DNA from: JBGPJO01 sp964348535
Lineage (GTDB): Bacteria > Patescibacteriota > Minisyncoccia > Phycocordibacterales > JAKFXT01
Length of the DNA: 21,134 bases
Direction of reading: 5' to 3'
NCBI GenBank assembly: GCA_964348535.1
Contig: CAYGDB010000009.1
Location: 1-21,134 of the forward strand
The notes under the pieces are model-generated. The model searched no databases, had not been told where the DNA came from, and was given only the letters and a program-made list of their open reading frames with translations. Position numbers and translations under genes: made by a program. Positions 14,564 through 20,636 of the stretch are shown in pieces. Each line of letters starts with the position of its first letter. The stretch's first letter is position 1.

Positions 14564-14959
14564 ATGACCTATCTAATAATAGCCATAAGTTTTTTGTCAC
14601 TTCTGGGAGTAATCCTTCTTTATAATATTCTTCTTGGATTATTCAAAAAAGGTTTTAGAACCGATATTCTTCAAAAAATCTCCCTTTCAGTTCTCATAAC
14701 ATCTTCGCTATCTTCAGGAATGGGATTTTTTTATAATAAAATTATTAGCAATATCGGCTTTGATTTAAGTTACCCGCCAAAATTTGAAACTCTTCACAGC
14801 ATTATAGAAAATTTATATCCTCTGATTTTATTCCTCGCCCCTGTATTTGCTTTGATATTACTCTTCTCAATAAACAACAACTGGAAGAAATCCCATTATA
14901 TGGCAAGCCTTGCCATTATTTCAGAAATTGCAGTATTAATCGCCACCATCATTATCTAA
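14564..14959 (+). CDS. Four-helix membrane protein, function unknown
   Basis: 131 residues with four predicted transmembrane helices (about 1-25, 40-60, 88-105, 113-131). One His (FETLHSIIENLYP, about 82) lies near a membrane edge. I do not recognise a family. It starts 2 nt after the CopD-like gene and ends in an 8-nt convergent overlap with the transglutaminase-like gene. Context suggests it works with the CopD-like protein as a membrane pair. Confidence 0.6.
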   Translation: MTYLIIAISFLSLLGVILLYNILLGLFKKGFRTDILQKISLSVLITSSLSSGMGFFYNKIISNIGFDLSYPPKFETLHSIIENLYPLILFLAPVFALILLFSINNNWKKSHYMASLAIISEIAVLIATIII

Positions 14960-15569
14960 AAGTCCACTCGCGGAGTGCGTCTATTTTTCTCTCCATCTTA
15001 TCAGGAGGACGAAGCAGTTTTTCATTTTGTTTTGGAAAAAGTCTAAAATGAGGAGAGTCGTCAAGCTTCATCGCAATGTCCCAAAGGTCATCTTCGGCCG
15101 TTATCCATTTCGAGCCGAGTTTTCTAAGGTCAAACGGTTTTGAATAAGAACGGAGACTTTTTTTCAATCTATTACCATCAAAATATTCGTGAAAATAAGA
15201 AAGGGCGATTTCGCGCGGAGTTCTGTAAACAGGATCTCTAAAACGAAGGGTGGCGTGGTTGCTCTTACTTATTGCGCCCCAACATCCTTTTATTTTATAC
15301 AAAGCCAAAACGTGGTCTTCATCAATACCGTCCGCTTTAAGGTCAAGAAGGAGAGGTTTATCGCCATTCAGCCATAAAGCGGCTGTAGCCAAAAGAGCGG
15401 CTTCTATACAATGAGCTTTTTTACTTTTTAGAACTCTTCGCGGAGATTGCAAAGTCTCTCCTTCCTTTTCAAAATTAATCTGAAGCGTGTCAATGAAGTT
15501 TTGGACTGAAAGGGGAGTTGAAAGAGATTTTAAAAGCTTCAGCTCTGAAGAAGATAAATCGGCAAACAT
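14952..15569 (-). CDS. Transglutaminase-like cysteine-protease-fold protein
   Basis: 205 residues. The sequence KSKKAHCIEAALLATAALW supplies a candidate nucleophile C54, DEDHVLALYKIKGCWGAISKSNH a candidate H86, and LRFRDPVYRTPREIALSYFHEYF an acid (D112), in the order of the transglutaminase/papain-like Cys-His-Asp triad. I recall the family as widespread in bacteria and not characterised biochemically. The start has exact TATAAT 7 nt upstream and no Shine-Dalgarno site. It is divergent from the SET-domain gene across two long palindromes. Substrate unknown. Confidence 0.7.
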   Translation of the reverse strand: MFADLSSSELKLLKSLSTPLSVQNFIDTLQINFEKEGETLQSPRRVLKSKKAHCIEAALLATAALWLNGDKPLLLDLKADGIDEDHVLALYKIKGCWGAISKSNHATLRFRDPVYRTPREIALSYFHEYFDGNRLKKSLRSYSKPFDLRKLGSKWITAEDDLWDIAMKLDDSPHFRLFPKQNEKLLRPPDKMERKIDALREWTFR

Positions 15570-15576
15570 GACTTAT

Positions 15577-15582
15577 ATTATA
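15577..15582 (-). promoter_or_regulatory. -10 box of the transglutaminase-like gene (leaderless)
   Basis: Exact TATAAT on minus, 7 nt before the ATG at 15569. Confidence 0.55.
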
Positions 15583-15666
15583 TACGCTAGGCCCAAAATA
15601 AAAAACTTTTCTTATCCCATCTTACCACCCCCATTACTTCTCCTACTCCATTTAGTATATTTCGCA

Positions 15667-15712
15667 TATCACAATACTTGCTTACTTGTACAAGTAAGCA
15701 AGTATTGTGATA
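15667..15712. repeat. 46-bp perfect palindrome
   Basis: Two 23-bp arms with no mismatch and no spacer; the arms contain the internal repeat TTACTTG/ATACTTG. It lies in the divergent region between two leaderless promoters. No T-run follows on either side, so it is not a typical terminator. Confidence 0.9.
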
Positions 15713-15752
15713 GAAAGTATTTTAAATAGAAATGACCATAGGCAAGTTGGGC

Positions 15753-15800
15753 AATTTCAACCATTCTAGCTTTTTACAAAAAGCTAGAATGGTTGAAATT
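15753..15800. repeat. 48-bp near-perfect palindrome
   Basis: Two 23-bp arms (outer end AATTTCAACCATTCTAGC) that match exactly around a 2-nt centre (AC). Unrelated in sequence to the one at 15667-15712 but with the same arm length, 40 bp away. The rest of 15570-15853 holds only the two promoters. Confidence 0.9.
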
Positions 15801-15836
15801 TACGTCAAATTCCACTTCCACAAATTCCATCAAGAC

Positions 15837-15845
15837 TGTTATAAT
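15837..15845 (+). promoter_or_regulatory. Extended -10 of the SET gene (leaderless)
   Basis: TGT-TATAAT ends 8 nt before the ATG at 15854. Confidence 0.6.
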
Positions 15846-15853
15846 TGTTGTAT

Positions 15854-16183
15854 ATGCTCATACTTCGCCCAAGTAAAATAAAAGGAGCGGGGGTTGGTGT
15901 ATCCACCACTCTAAATATTAAGCGAGGTGAGAGAGTAACGCTTTTTTCTAAAAATGAACGCTCTTCACTTGTCAAAACCGACAAACCGGATTTTTTTACC
16001 AAACGTTTTTGCCCTTACGACAAAACCAGAAAAGGTTACTGGTGTCCGCAGGACTTCCACAGAATGAGTATCGGCTGGTATATAAATCATTCAAAAAAAC
16101 CCAATGTATCCCCAGTAAAATGGGTAGCAATAAAATATATAAGAAAAGGAGAGGAATTGACTACAGATTACAGAAACCTCTGA
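15854..16183 (+). CDS. SET-domain protein (lysine methyltransferase-like)
   Basis: 109 residues, essentially only the SET fold. The N-terminal GAGVGVSTTLNIKRGERV, the S-adenosylmethionine-binding GWYINHSKKPNV (NHS 78-80) and AIKYIRKGEELTTDY (catalytic Tyr about 106) are all present. CxxxC-like residues C53 and C64 lie in the SET-I part. Bacterial SET proteins of this size are thought to methylate proteins, but the target here is unknown. The gene is a stand-alone unit divergent from the transglutaminase-like gene. The start is set by the extended -10 at 15837-15845; an in-frame TTG at 15845 overlaps that box and is excluded. Confidence 0.85.
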   Translation: MLILRPSKIKGAGVGVSTTLNIKRGERVTLFSKNERSSLVKTDKPDFFTKRFCPYDKTRKGYWCPQDFHRMSIGWYINHSKKPNVSPVKWVAIKYIRKGEELTTDYRNL

Positions 16184-16202
16184 CTATGTCTTGAAACAGC
16201 CG

Positions 16203-16244
16203 TCTTCATCCTTAGACGAAGAGTACTTTAAGATGGAGTGAAGA
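16203..16244. terminator. Imperfect stem-loop between convergent SET and DUF2914 genes
   Basis: TCTTCA...TGAAGA ends and inner CATCCTTA against TAAGATGGAG pair imperfectly. It fills the 63-nt gap between the two stops, and no strong T-run is present. Confidence 0.35.
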
Positions 16245-16246
16245 AT

Positions 16247-17317
16247 TTAACGTAACCTACTTTCAAGATTTGGCGCTATGTTTGTTGAGACCACTCTAAA
16301 CTCTACCCTCTCTATGAGCTGTCCACGTTCTGTAACCACATCAACCCTCCATTTTCCTGGAAAAATGTTTTCTTTTACTGAATATCCCCTATATCCGCCA
16401 TCGCGTCCCCCCAAAATAGGAAATTCAATTTTACTTGAGGCAATCCACTTGTCATTATTTTCATTATAATAATCCCAACGATGAAAAATCTTCGTATTTA
16501 GACTTGTGGGAGCGAAGACCGAACTATAAACATAAACCGGTTCATTTGAAACCATGTTAAATTTTTTGCTTACTCCTTTAAAAAAGAAAAATCTTTTGTC
16601 AGGTTCAAAAGTAACGGAGTAATTTCCGTCAGGAAGACGGGTTACAGAATGATATACGCCGATTTCTTTAGGGGAAAGAGGGATGGGTGGAATTATATTT
16701 CCAAAATAGGCGAAGTTAAAAAACAAATAAATAACCGAAATACTTATAAAAATGTTTTTTCCAACCTGACTTATTTTAACGGGAGCCGTAAGTTTTAAAA
16801 TTGCAACCAATGTTCCAAAGGCCACCAAACTTATAATGCCGCTCAACAAAAAAATATCCGCCCCCATTTTTCCCAATAAGACGGGAACCGAAAATATAGC
16901 GTATGAAAAAACCGCAATGAAAAAAATTGATAGTTGAAAGGAAAGCAAGTGGCGTTTTTTAATTAGCTCGTTTCCGGTGATAATAAACGCCAAAAAAAGG
17001 AGAAACGGCCAACTCTCAACCAAGGAAGCGCTCCTCGAGTAAAAAATCACATAACCGCTAAAAAGACCACCGAACGAAAACTGGACTATAAGTGGAATCC
17101 ACCGATTGATAAAAGTCCGGAAATATTCTCTAAAATGTCCTTCGGCGTTAAGATGTAAAATAATAATACCAAGACAGGCAATAATGAGATAAGCCGTTAA
17201 GATGGCATTGTCATAAAACAAGTCAACACGGGTAAGAGTTAAATTATCCAATATAAAACCAAAAATAAACACAACGGAAGTGATGTGACGTTTATGTTTT
17301 TCCAATAGTTGCTTCAT
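16247..17317 (-). CDS. DUF2914 membrane protein
   Basis: 356 residues. About seven transmembrane helices fill the first 210 residues. The remainder is an extracytoplasmic domain with the DUF2914 pattern: FFFFKGVSKKF, VYVYSSVFAP, the HRWDYYNENNDKW strand, GGRDGGYRGYS and the ending PGKWRVDVVTERGQLIERVEF. The family is common in gamma-proteobacteria and CPR and has no known function. The ATG at 17317 is chosen because TGG-CATAAT ends 7 nt upstream. The ATG at 17326 overlaps that box. Confidence 0.82.
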   Translation of the reverse strand: MKQLLEKHKRHITSVVFIFGFILDNLTLTRVDLFYDNAILTAYLIIACLGIIILHLNAEGHFREYFRTFINRWIPLIVQFSFGGLFSGYVIFYSRSASLVESWPFLLFLAFIITGNELIKKRHLLSFQLSIFFIAVFSYAIFSVPVLLGKMGADIFLLSGIISLVAFGTLVAILKLTAPVKISQVGKNIFISISVIYLFFNFAYFGNIIPPIPLSPKEIGVYHSVTRLPDGNYSVTFEPDKRFFFFKGVSKKFNMVSNEPVYVYSSVFAPTSLNTKIFHRWDYYNENNDKWIASSKIEFPILGGRDGGYRGYSVKENIFPGKWRVDVVTERGQLIERVEFRVVSTNIAPNLESRLR

Positions 17318-17324
17318 ATGTATC

Positions 17325-17333
17325 ATTATGCCA
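17325..17333 (-). promoter_or_regulatory. Extended -10 of the DUF2914 gene (leaderless)
   Basis: Minus strand TGG-CATAAT, 7 nt before the ATG at 17317. A second TATAAT lies further upstream (about 17346-17351). Confidence 0.45.
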
Positions 17334-17361
17334 CAAGCAACTTGCTATTATACAAACAAAA

Positions 17362-17393
17362 AGGGCGATATACTGCAAGCAGTCATTCGCCCT
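17362..17393 (-). terminator. Rho-independent terminator of the response-regulator-like gene
   Basis: Minus strand: AGGGCGA pairs with TCGCCCT, inner ACTGC with GCAGT, then TTTTTGTTTG. It ends 9 nt past the stop side of 17402 and is followed directly by the next promoter. Confidence 0.85.
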
Positions 17394-17401
17394 CATAAAG
17401 T

Positions 17402-18139
17402 TTATGTGACATCAAGCTTCCCCTTTCTGTGGCAAAGATCAGGTTCAGATGAAAGTCTGAACCCAGAACCATACACAGTTTCGATGGGTCTTTGACCGCA
17501 AATTTTCGAAAGCTTGGTCTGAATATCGCGCTTTCGGACATCAATGACCTTAGTGTTAAGTAGACTATCATTGTGCCCATAAAGCTCGTCTATGAGAAGT
17601 TCACGTGGAACGCATTGTCCATGATGCAAGGCAAGGAAAGATAGCATCTGCATTTCCATAGGGGGGAGATGAACTTTCTGCCCTTTGTAGAAAAGCTTCT
17701 GCTCAAAGGGTAAAATTTCAAAGCCATAAAATCTTATTAGATTTTCAGCTCTACCATGGACTCTCCGAACGATAGCTTGAAGACGGGCAATAAGTTCCTC
17801 CTTGAAGATGGGGGCTTGCATAACCTCATCAGCTCCATTGTTTAGAAGTCTGACGGTCTTTTTAACACGCTCTAACTCCGGTGTTGAAAGAATATACACC
17901 AGCGGTCGATAAACTTTTCCTTCCACACCTCTTTTCTTTTCCAGACACCTTAAATTTATTGGAAAAGATACGGAAGTTCCTGGAAAAAACGCCACAACAG
18001 CTTGATAGTAGATACTTGAGCGTCTAAGCAATGAAAGTGCCTCATCTTCATCCGCCGCTTCATCTACACTAGCGAAAGAAGTCGGAATATCCAATATTGA
18101 TGATACTTCAGGTGTTATTCCAACTACCAGTATCTTCAT
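17402..18139 (-). CDS. OmpR-type DNA-binding protein with degenerate receiver domain
   Basis: 245 residues. The N-terminal half (about 1-130) has receiver-domain shape, including LLNNGADEVMQAPIFKEELIARLQAIVRR, the usual end of a receiver. The phospho-acceptor Asp is missing (AVVAFFPG where VLLDxxLP is expected), as is the conserved Lys (QAPI for KP). The early acidic pair also appears changed. The C-terminal half (about 135-232) is a winged helix of Trans_reg_C type: PPMEMQMLSFLALHHGQCVPRELLIDELYG, then KVIDVRKRDIQTKL and the ETVYGSGFRL wing. So it likely binds DNA without phosphorylation control. No kinase is near. The start is secure: AAGGAGGGAG ends just before the ATG. GC content and signals fit the second gene class. 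Confidence 0.82.
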   Translation of the reverse strand: MKILVVGITPEVSSILDIPTSFASVDEAADEDEALSLLRRSSIYYQAVVAFFPGTSVSFPINLRCLEKKRGVEGKVYRPLVYILSTPELERVKKTVRLLNNGADEVMQAPIFKEELIARLQAIVRRVHGRAENLIRFYGFEILPFEQKLFYKGQKVHLPPMEMQMLSFLALHHGQCVPRELLIDELYGHNDSLLNTKVIDVRKRDIQTKLSKICGQRPIETVYGSGFRLSSEPDLCHRKGKLDVT

Positions 18140-18168
18140 CTTCTCCCTCCTTCAGTTTTTTGAACGTT

Positions 18169-18199
18169 GGTTTCTTTTCTAAAGAGAAAAAGAGAAACC
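18169..18199 (-). promoter_or_regulatory. Stem-loop in the leader of the response-regulator-like gene
   Basis: GGTTTC and GAAACC ends enclose imperfectly paired CT-rich and GA-rich runs, about 30 nt upstream of the ATG at 18139. No convincing promoter was found further up. Confidence 0.35.
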
Positions 18200-18293
18200 G
18201 GGAACTTCTTTTTTAATTATTCCACCACCAATAAATAAAAAACACCTTTCTTTTGTTGAAATATTGTTGTGTGATAAATATCAAAACAATTAG

Positions 18294-18349
18294 ATCTAAT
18301 CAAAAACAAAAACACCCCATTTCGGGGGCGCTTTTGTTTTTGATTAGAT
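18294..18349 (-). terminator. Terminator of the cold-shock gene, with long A/T arms
   Basis: About 25-bp arms with two mismatches: ATCTAATC outer part, AAAAACAAAA inner part, then a G/C-rich core around ATTTC. On minus it reads as GC stem plus TTTTTGTTTTT. The stop codon of the cold-shock gene (18346-18344) lies within the outer stem. Confidence 0.85.
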
Positions 18350-18547
18350 TCGGCTAACGTTGACCGCGTTCGGCCCCTTAGGGCTTTCAGCAACTTCAAA
18401 CGTAAGCTTATCTCCTTCGTTGAGCTCTTCAAACGTAACGTCCTTGAGCTCATTAGAGTGGAAAAAGAGGTCTTTTTCCTCACCTTCGCGGGAGATGAAT
18501 CCAAAGCCTTTCTCTTTTACGAGGCGGGCGATAGTTCCTTCTTGCAT
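18344..18547 (-). CDS. Cold-shock domain protein
   Basis: 67 residues, one CSD/OB fold with RNP1 KGFGFI (13-18) and RNP2 DLFFH (26-30). It ends in SPKGPNAVNVSRI as usual for the CspA family, and acts as an RNA chaperone that melts secondary structure. The leader from the predicted promoter (18645-18673) is nearly 100 nt, and long folded leaders are typical for csp genes. It includes GGATC/GATCC and GGAG/CTCC inverted pairs. Its -35 box comes from the IS-tail repeat. No strong Shine-Dalgarno site (CACAGAA before ATG). Confidence 0.93.
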   Translation of the reverse strand: MQEGTIARLVKEKGFGFISREGEEKDLFFHSNELKDVTFEELNEGDKLTFEVAESPKGPNAVNVSRI

Positions 18548-18644
18548 TTCTGTGATAAAACAACTGATAAATTATCAAATACAGTATGCTGAGGATGGAG
18601 GTTCGATCCTTACTCCCTGGATCAGACGCTGTGTTGATAACACT

Positions 18645-18673
18645 AGACTAACATATTGCAATTTATTTGTCAA
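18645..18673 (-). promoter_or_regulatory. Possible hybrid promoter of the cold-shock gene
   Basis: Minus strand: TTGACA (18673-18668, inside the IS-tail repeat), 17-nt spacer, TAGTCT (weak -10, 18650-18645). Same geometry as at 4760-4788. Confidence 0.4.
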
Positions 18674-18772
18674 TTTTTGTAGCATTGCAGCGTCAAGTTT
18701 ACACTTGCGCACTCTCGGAGCTTCTCTAGGGGTGTTTTCCCCTCCATACCCAATCCGCGGTGCTTCTTTTGG
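18666..18772. repeat. 107-bp IS-tail repeat, copy 2 (transposase 3' end)
   Basis: Matches 4781-4887 except two positions. On minus it encodes the last transposase residues (QKKHRGLGMEGKTP to the TGA). Identity stops sharply at 18772, where unrelated DNA begins. It is the second fragment of the same IS, reduced to its right end. Confidence 0.9.
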
Positions 18773-18911
18773 ATTTCAAAAACCCTTGGCGAATTCTGGC
18801 GGAAACCCCAGTCGCGTCGCTTTGCGACGCTCCGAATTTTGGCGAAAAAACGAATTCTGAAACTTGGCTGGCTGGAAGTAGTTCGAATCTGTTTGGTTGT
18901 GTAAAAAAGAA
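18773..18911. other. Non-coding stretch with short repeats and a hairpin
   Basis: Three copies of CGAATT(C/T)TG at 18790-18798, 18833-18841 and 18851-18859, and a hairpin GCGTCGC-TTT-GCGACGC at 18814-18830. The stretch has frames open on minus, but none with recognisable protein features. I see no gene in it. Confidence 0.4.
18877..18901 (+). repeat. Diverged direct repeat, left of the zinc-ribbon gene
   Basis: Similar to 19539-19562 (about 20 of 25 positions, shared core CTGTTTGGT-GTG). Together they flank one gene. Confidence 0.4.
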
Positions 18912-18951
18912 ACCGCCCGACAGAGCGCCGAAGCGGAATCTGTGGGGCGGT
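18912..18951 (-). terminator. Terminator of the zinc-ribbon gene
   Basis: ACCGCCC pairs with GGGCGGT and inner ACAGA with TCTGT, and on minus TTTCTTTTTT follows. It lies just past the stop at 18958. Confidence 0.8.
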
Positions 18952-18957
18952 AAAGAT

Positions 18958-19350
18958 TTACCAGGTAGCAGCTTTCCTTGAAGCATGTACTTTTTCGAGA
19001 CAGCTGCTACAGATTACTCCGATAGCAAACTCCGACTCTTCGAGTTCGCGCCCGCAGTCCTTGCAGTTGCCGTAACCAGGTTCAGGACCTGCACCAGGCA
19101 AAAGGGGAATTCCCTTGATGGTGATCCATTCACCATTCGCCAGTCCTTGCAGAACAAATTGTTCTTTGTGACGGTCTTCTCCACGAAGTTCCATTAGGAA
19201 GTCATCCTCGTAAAGGGTGACGTCAAGTCCTTCAAGTTCTTCGCGAGAGAAAAAACTCTTGTTGATTTCAGGATAGCCTTCTATCATCCCAACATGTTTG
19301 TTGGGATAGGTAAGAGAGCGGGTTTTGTATTGAGTGAATCGATCAGACAT
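18958..19350 (-). CDS. Orphan protein with C-terminal zinc ribbon
   Basis: 130 residues. The first 90 residues show no family I recognise (acidic, with GLDVTLYEDDFLMELRGED and QFVLQGLANGEWITIKG strands). The C-terminal part has C96-KD-C99 and C114-SS-C117, a four-cysteine zinc ribbon, with a basic end (HASRKAATW). The start has GAGGTG 5 nt upstream and a promoter TTGACG-17 nt-TATTGT; a clear terminator follows. This is a single-gene unit in the Shine-Dalgarno class, flanked by diverged direct repeats. Confidence 0.65.
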   Translation of the reverse strand: MSDRFTQYKTRSLTYPNKHVGMIEGYPEINKSFFSREELEGLDVTLYEDDFLMELRGEDRHKEQFVLQGLANGEWITIKGIPLLPGAGPEPGYGNCKDCGRELEESEFAIGVICSSCLEKVHASRKAATW

Positions 19351-19393
19351 TTAGGCACCTCATTTTCTGGATGAACAAAAGTTCCTATCTAGA

Positions 19394-19422
19394 ACAATAC
19401 ACTATTTTGGGTACATCGTCAA
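19394..19422 (-). promoter_or_regulatory. Promoter of the zinc-ribbon gene
   Basis: Minus strand: TTGACG (19422-19417), 17-nt spacer, TATTGT (19399-19394). The leader is about 37 nt and includes GAGGTG before the ATG at 19350. Confidence 0.6.
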
Positions 19423-19538
19423 GGTTTACGGGTTTGTGCGCCGAACTAGAGTTGGTTCGAACCGTTTTCTTAGGTATCAACTCTGAATTAAAAAGCCACA
19501 TGAATATAGCTATTTTTTGTTAGCTCCGCCTGCTAGAC

Positions 19539-19562
19539 AGTGTTAGAACCTGTTTGGTCGTG
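19539..19562 (+). repeat. Diverged direct repeat, right of the zinc-ribbon gene
   Basis: Partner of 18877-18901. The remaining intergenic part 19423-19538 holds a weak hairpin (AGAGTTG with CAACTCT) and no gene. Confidence 0.4.
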
Positions 19563-19589
19563 ACCTAGTGGACAATTTTAGGACTGGAA

Positions 19590-20204
19590 TTATGCTCTTT
19601 TCAGTTCCCACACCCTCCCAAACCTTGTCCATCGCTTCTTAATCACACCTTCTGGTAATTTCATAAAATACTTATCGTCAGCAGTAATTTTCTCATACTC
19701 AAGCATTGGAACTTTATGAGTGTCGCAAACATAGAATGCTTCATCATCATATCCATATACAAAGACAATGTGATCTAGAAGCCCTCCATACTTGAGTCCA
19801 ATATCTATTCCAACAACACTTCCTTCATCAATACCACTCCTTACTTTTTCCATTGCTTTATTAAGGTTTATTCTGGAAAACAAAACTGATGATACAAAAC
19901 TAAAATATGAATATACTTTTTTATTGTTTATAAAAAGTATTAACCCATTTTCTTTCAAATAACTCGGTAACCAGAGAAACTGGAGTTGAGTCCACATAAG
20001 CCATGAAGGTAACCGCAACCCAAAAAGTCTTTCCTTTTCAATCTCTTGAGGGTTAATTGTCTTGTTGTTGAACTTCTGTGGTAAGTAATAGTTTAATCCA
20101 TAGTAAATAAAATCCCTTCCACAGCGGTTTTTTACGCTTTGTCCGACCACTTTCTCCCTAGTTACAAAACTTATATTTTCTAATTCTACAGGCAAGGATT
20201 TCAC
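19590..20204 (-). CDS. Peptidase C39-like cysteine protease homologue
   Basis: 204 residues. Q22 and C28 (GQSVKNRCGRDFIYYGLNYY) give the oxyanion Gln and nucleophile of papain-like C39 peptidases. H145 (LLDHIVFVYGYDDE) and D161 (YVCDTHKV) complete the triad. The central part (RLPSWLMWTQLQFLWLPSYL) is hydrophobic but within the fold, not clearly transmembrane. No ABC transporter domain is present, so this is not a bacteriocin exporter. I recall similar stand-alone proteins in Parcubacteria. The GTG start at 20204 is supported by TGA-TATACT ending 6 nt upstream and absence of a Shine-Dalgarno site. Confidence 0.72.
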   Translation of the reverse strand: MKSLPVELENISFVTREKVVGQSVKNRCGRDFIYYGLNYYLPQKFNNKTINPQEIEKERLFGLRLPSWLMWTQLQFLWLPSYLKENGLILFINNKKVYSYFSFVSSVLFSRINLNKAMEKVRSGIDEGSVVGIDIGLKYGGLLDHIVFVYGYDDEAFYVCDTHKVPMLEYEKITADDKYFMKLPEGVIKKRWTRFGRVWELKRA

Positions 20205-20210
20205 ATTCTC

Positions 20211-20219
20211 AGTATATCA
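20211..20219 (-). promoter_or_regulatory. Extended -10 of the C39-like gene (leaderless)
   Basis: Minus strand TGA-TATACT, 6 nt before the GTG at 20204. Confidence 0.5.
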
Positions 20220-20277
20220 GTTCAAATCCCAAAAGGGTTCAGACTTTTAATGCCTTAAAATATGGCTTAAAAATCTT

Positions 20278-20464
20278 GCTCCGCGGGTAGGAATTTCTCG
20301 GCTTACAGCCGCAGTATAGGTTTCCCATTTTTTCATCGCTCAAAGCGATTCAAAAATATGGGAGAACCTTTTCGAATCCTACACGAAATGTGCTTCGGCA
20401 CATTTCTCCGCGGGAGCTTGTAACGTAAAATCGCCCCTAAGGGCGATCTTACTAACAAGCTCCC
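20278..20464 (+). ncRNA. Multibranched structured element, candidate non-coding RNA
   Basis: Within a 432-nt gap without genes. Pairings: P1 20278-20286 with 20408-20417 (one bulge); P2 GTAGGA 20287-20292 with TCCTAC 20377-20382; P3 CGGCT-TAC-AGCCG 20299-20311; P4 20319-20368 with CCCAT/ATGGG and ATCGCT-CAA-AGCGAT; P5, a 9-bp stem 20385-20406 with TTCG loop; P6 20412-20464 with GGGAGCTTGT/ACAAGCTCCC, GTAA/TTAC and ATCGCCC/GGGCGAT. P2 encloses P3 and P4, and P1 closes P2 and P5. P1 and P6 share GGGAGC (20412-20417) and exclude each other. The C(TTCG)G loop favours the plus strand. The remainder (20220-20277, 20465-20584) shows nothing I can name. Confidence 0.5.
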
Positions 20465-20584
20465 CCAAGTGGACGCATTCAGAACTGCAAATTGGAAGCG
20501 AATACAATGTGAACTCGAGCAGAGCGGAATTTTAGGGTTGTTTGAAAATAGAGTGCTTCAGAACTAGATTAGGTAAAACAAAAT

Positions 20585-20613
20585 GAGACCCCTTGAAGTT
20601 ATCGCGGGGTCTC
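20585..20613 (-). terminator. Terminator of the orphan gene at 20637
   Basis: GAGACCCC pairs with GGGGTCTC; on minus it is followed by ATTTTGTTTT. 23 nt past the stop. Confidence 0.85.
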
Positions 20614-20636
20614 GTGTCGATTTTGACTGTTCGACT

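Noticed and set aside
15667..15800. CRISPR array or repeat-spacer structure
   Set aside because: The two palindromes differ in sequence, there is no repeated unit with spacers, and no cas genes are near.
16278..16469. Small plus-strand frame antisense to the DUF2914 gene (and other frames opposite real genes)
   Set aside because: Shadow frames without start signals or recognisable protein features.
18598..18625. tRNA T-arm-like text (GGTTCGATCC) and similar TTCGAA motifs near 18881, 19452 and 20371
   Set aside because: Flanking bases do not form a 5-bp T-stem, acceptor stem or anticodon arm, so no tRNA gene can be built.
18726..18986. Open minus frame of 86 codons across the IS-tail repeat
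   Set aside because: It is in a different frame from the transposase, runs through a terminator hairpin and repeats, and has no start signal.
19501..19562. Possible integron attC-like site (GTTAGCTCC, GTTAGAACC)
   Set aside because: The paired RYYYAAC/GTTRRRY boxes are not complete and no integrase is present.
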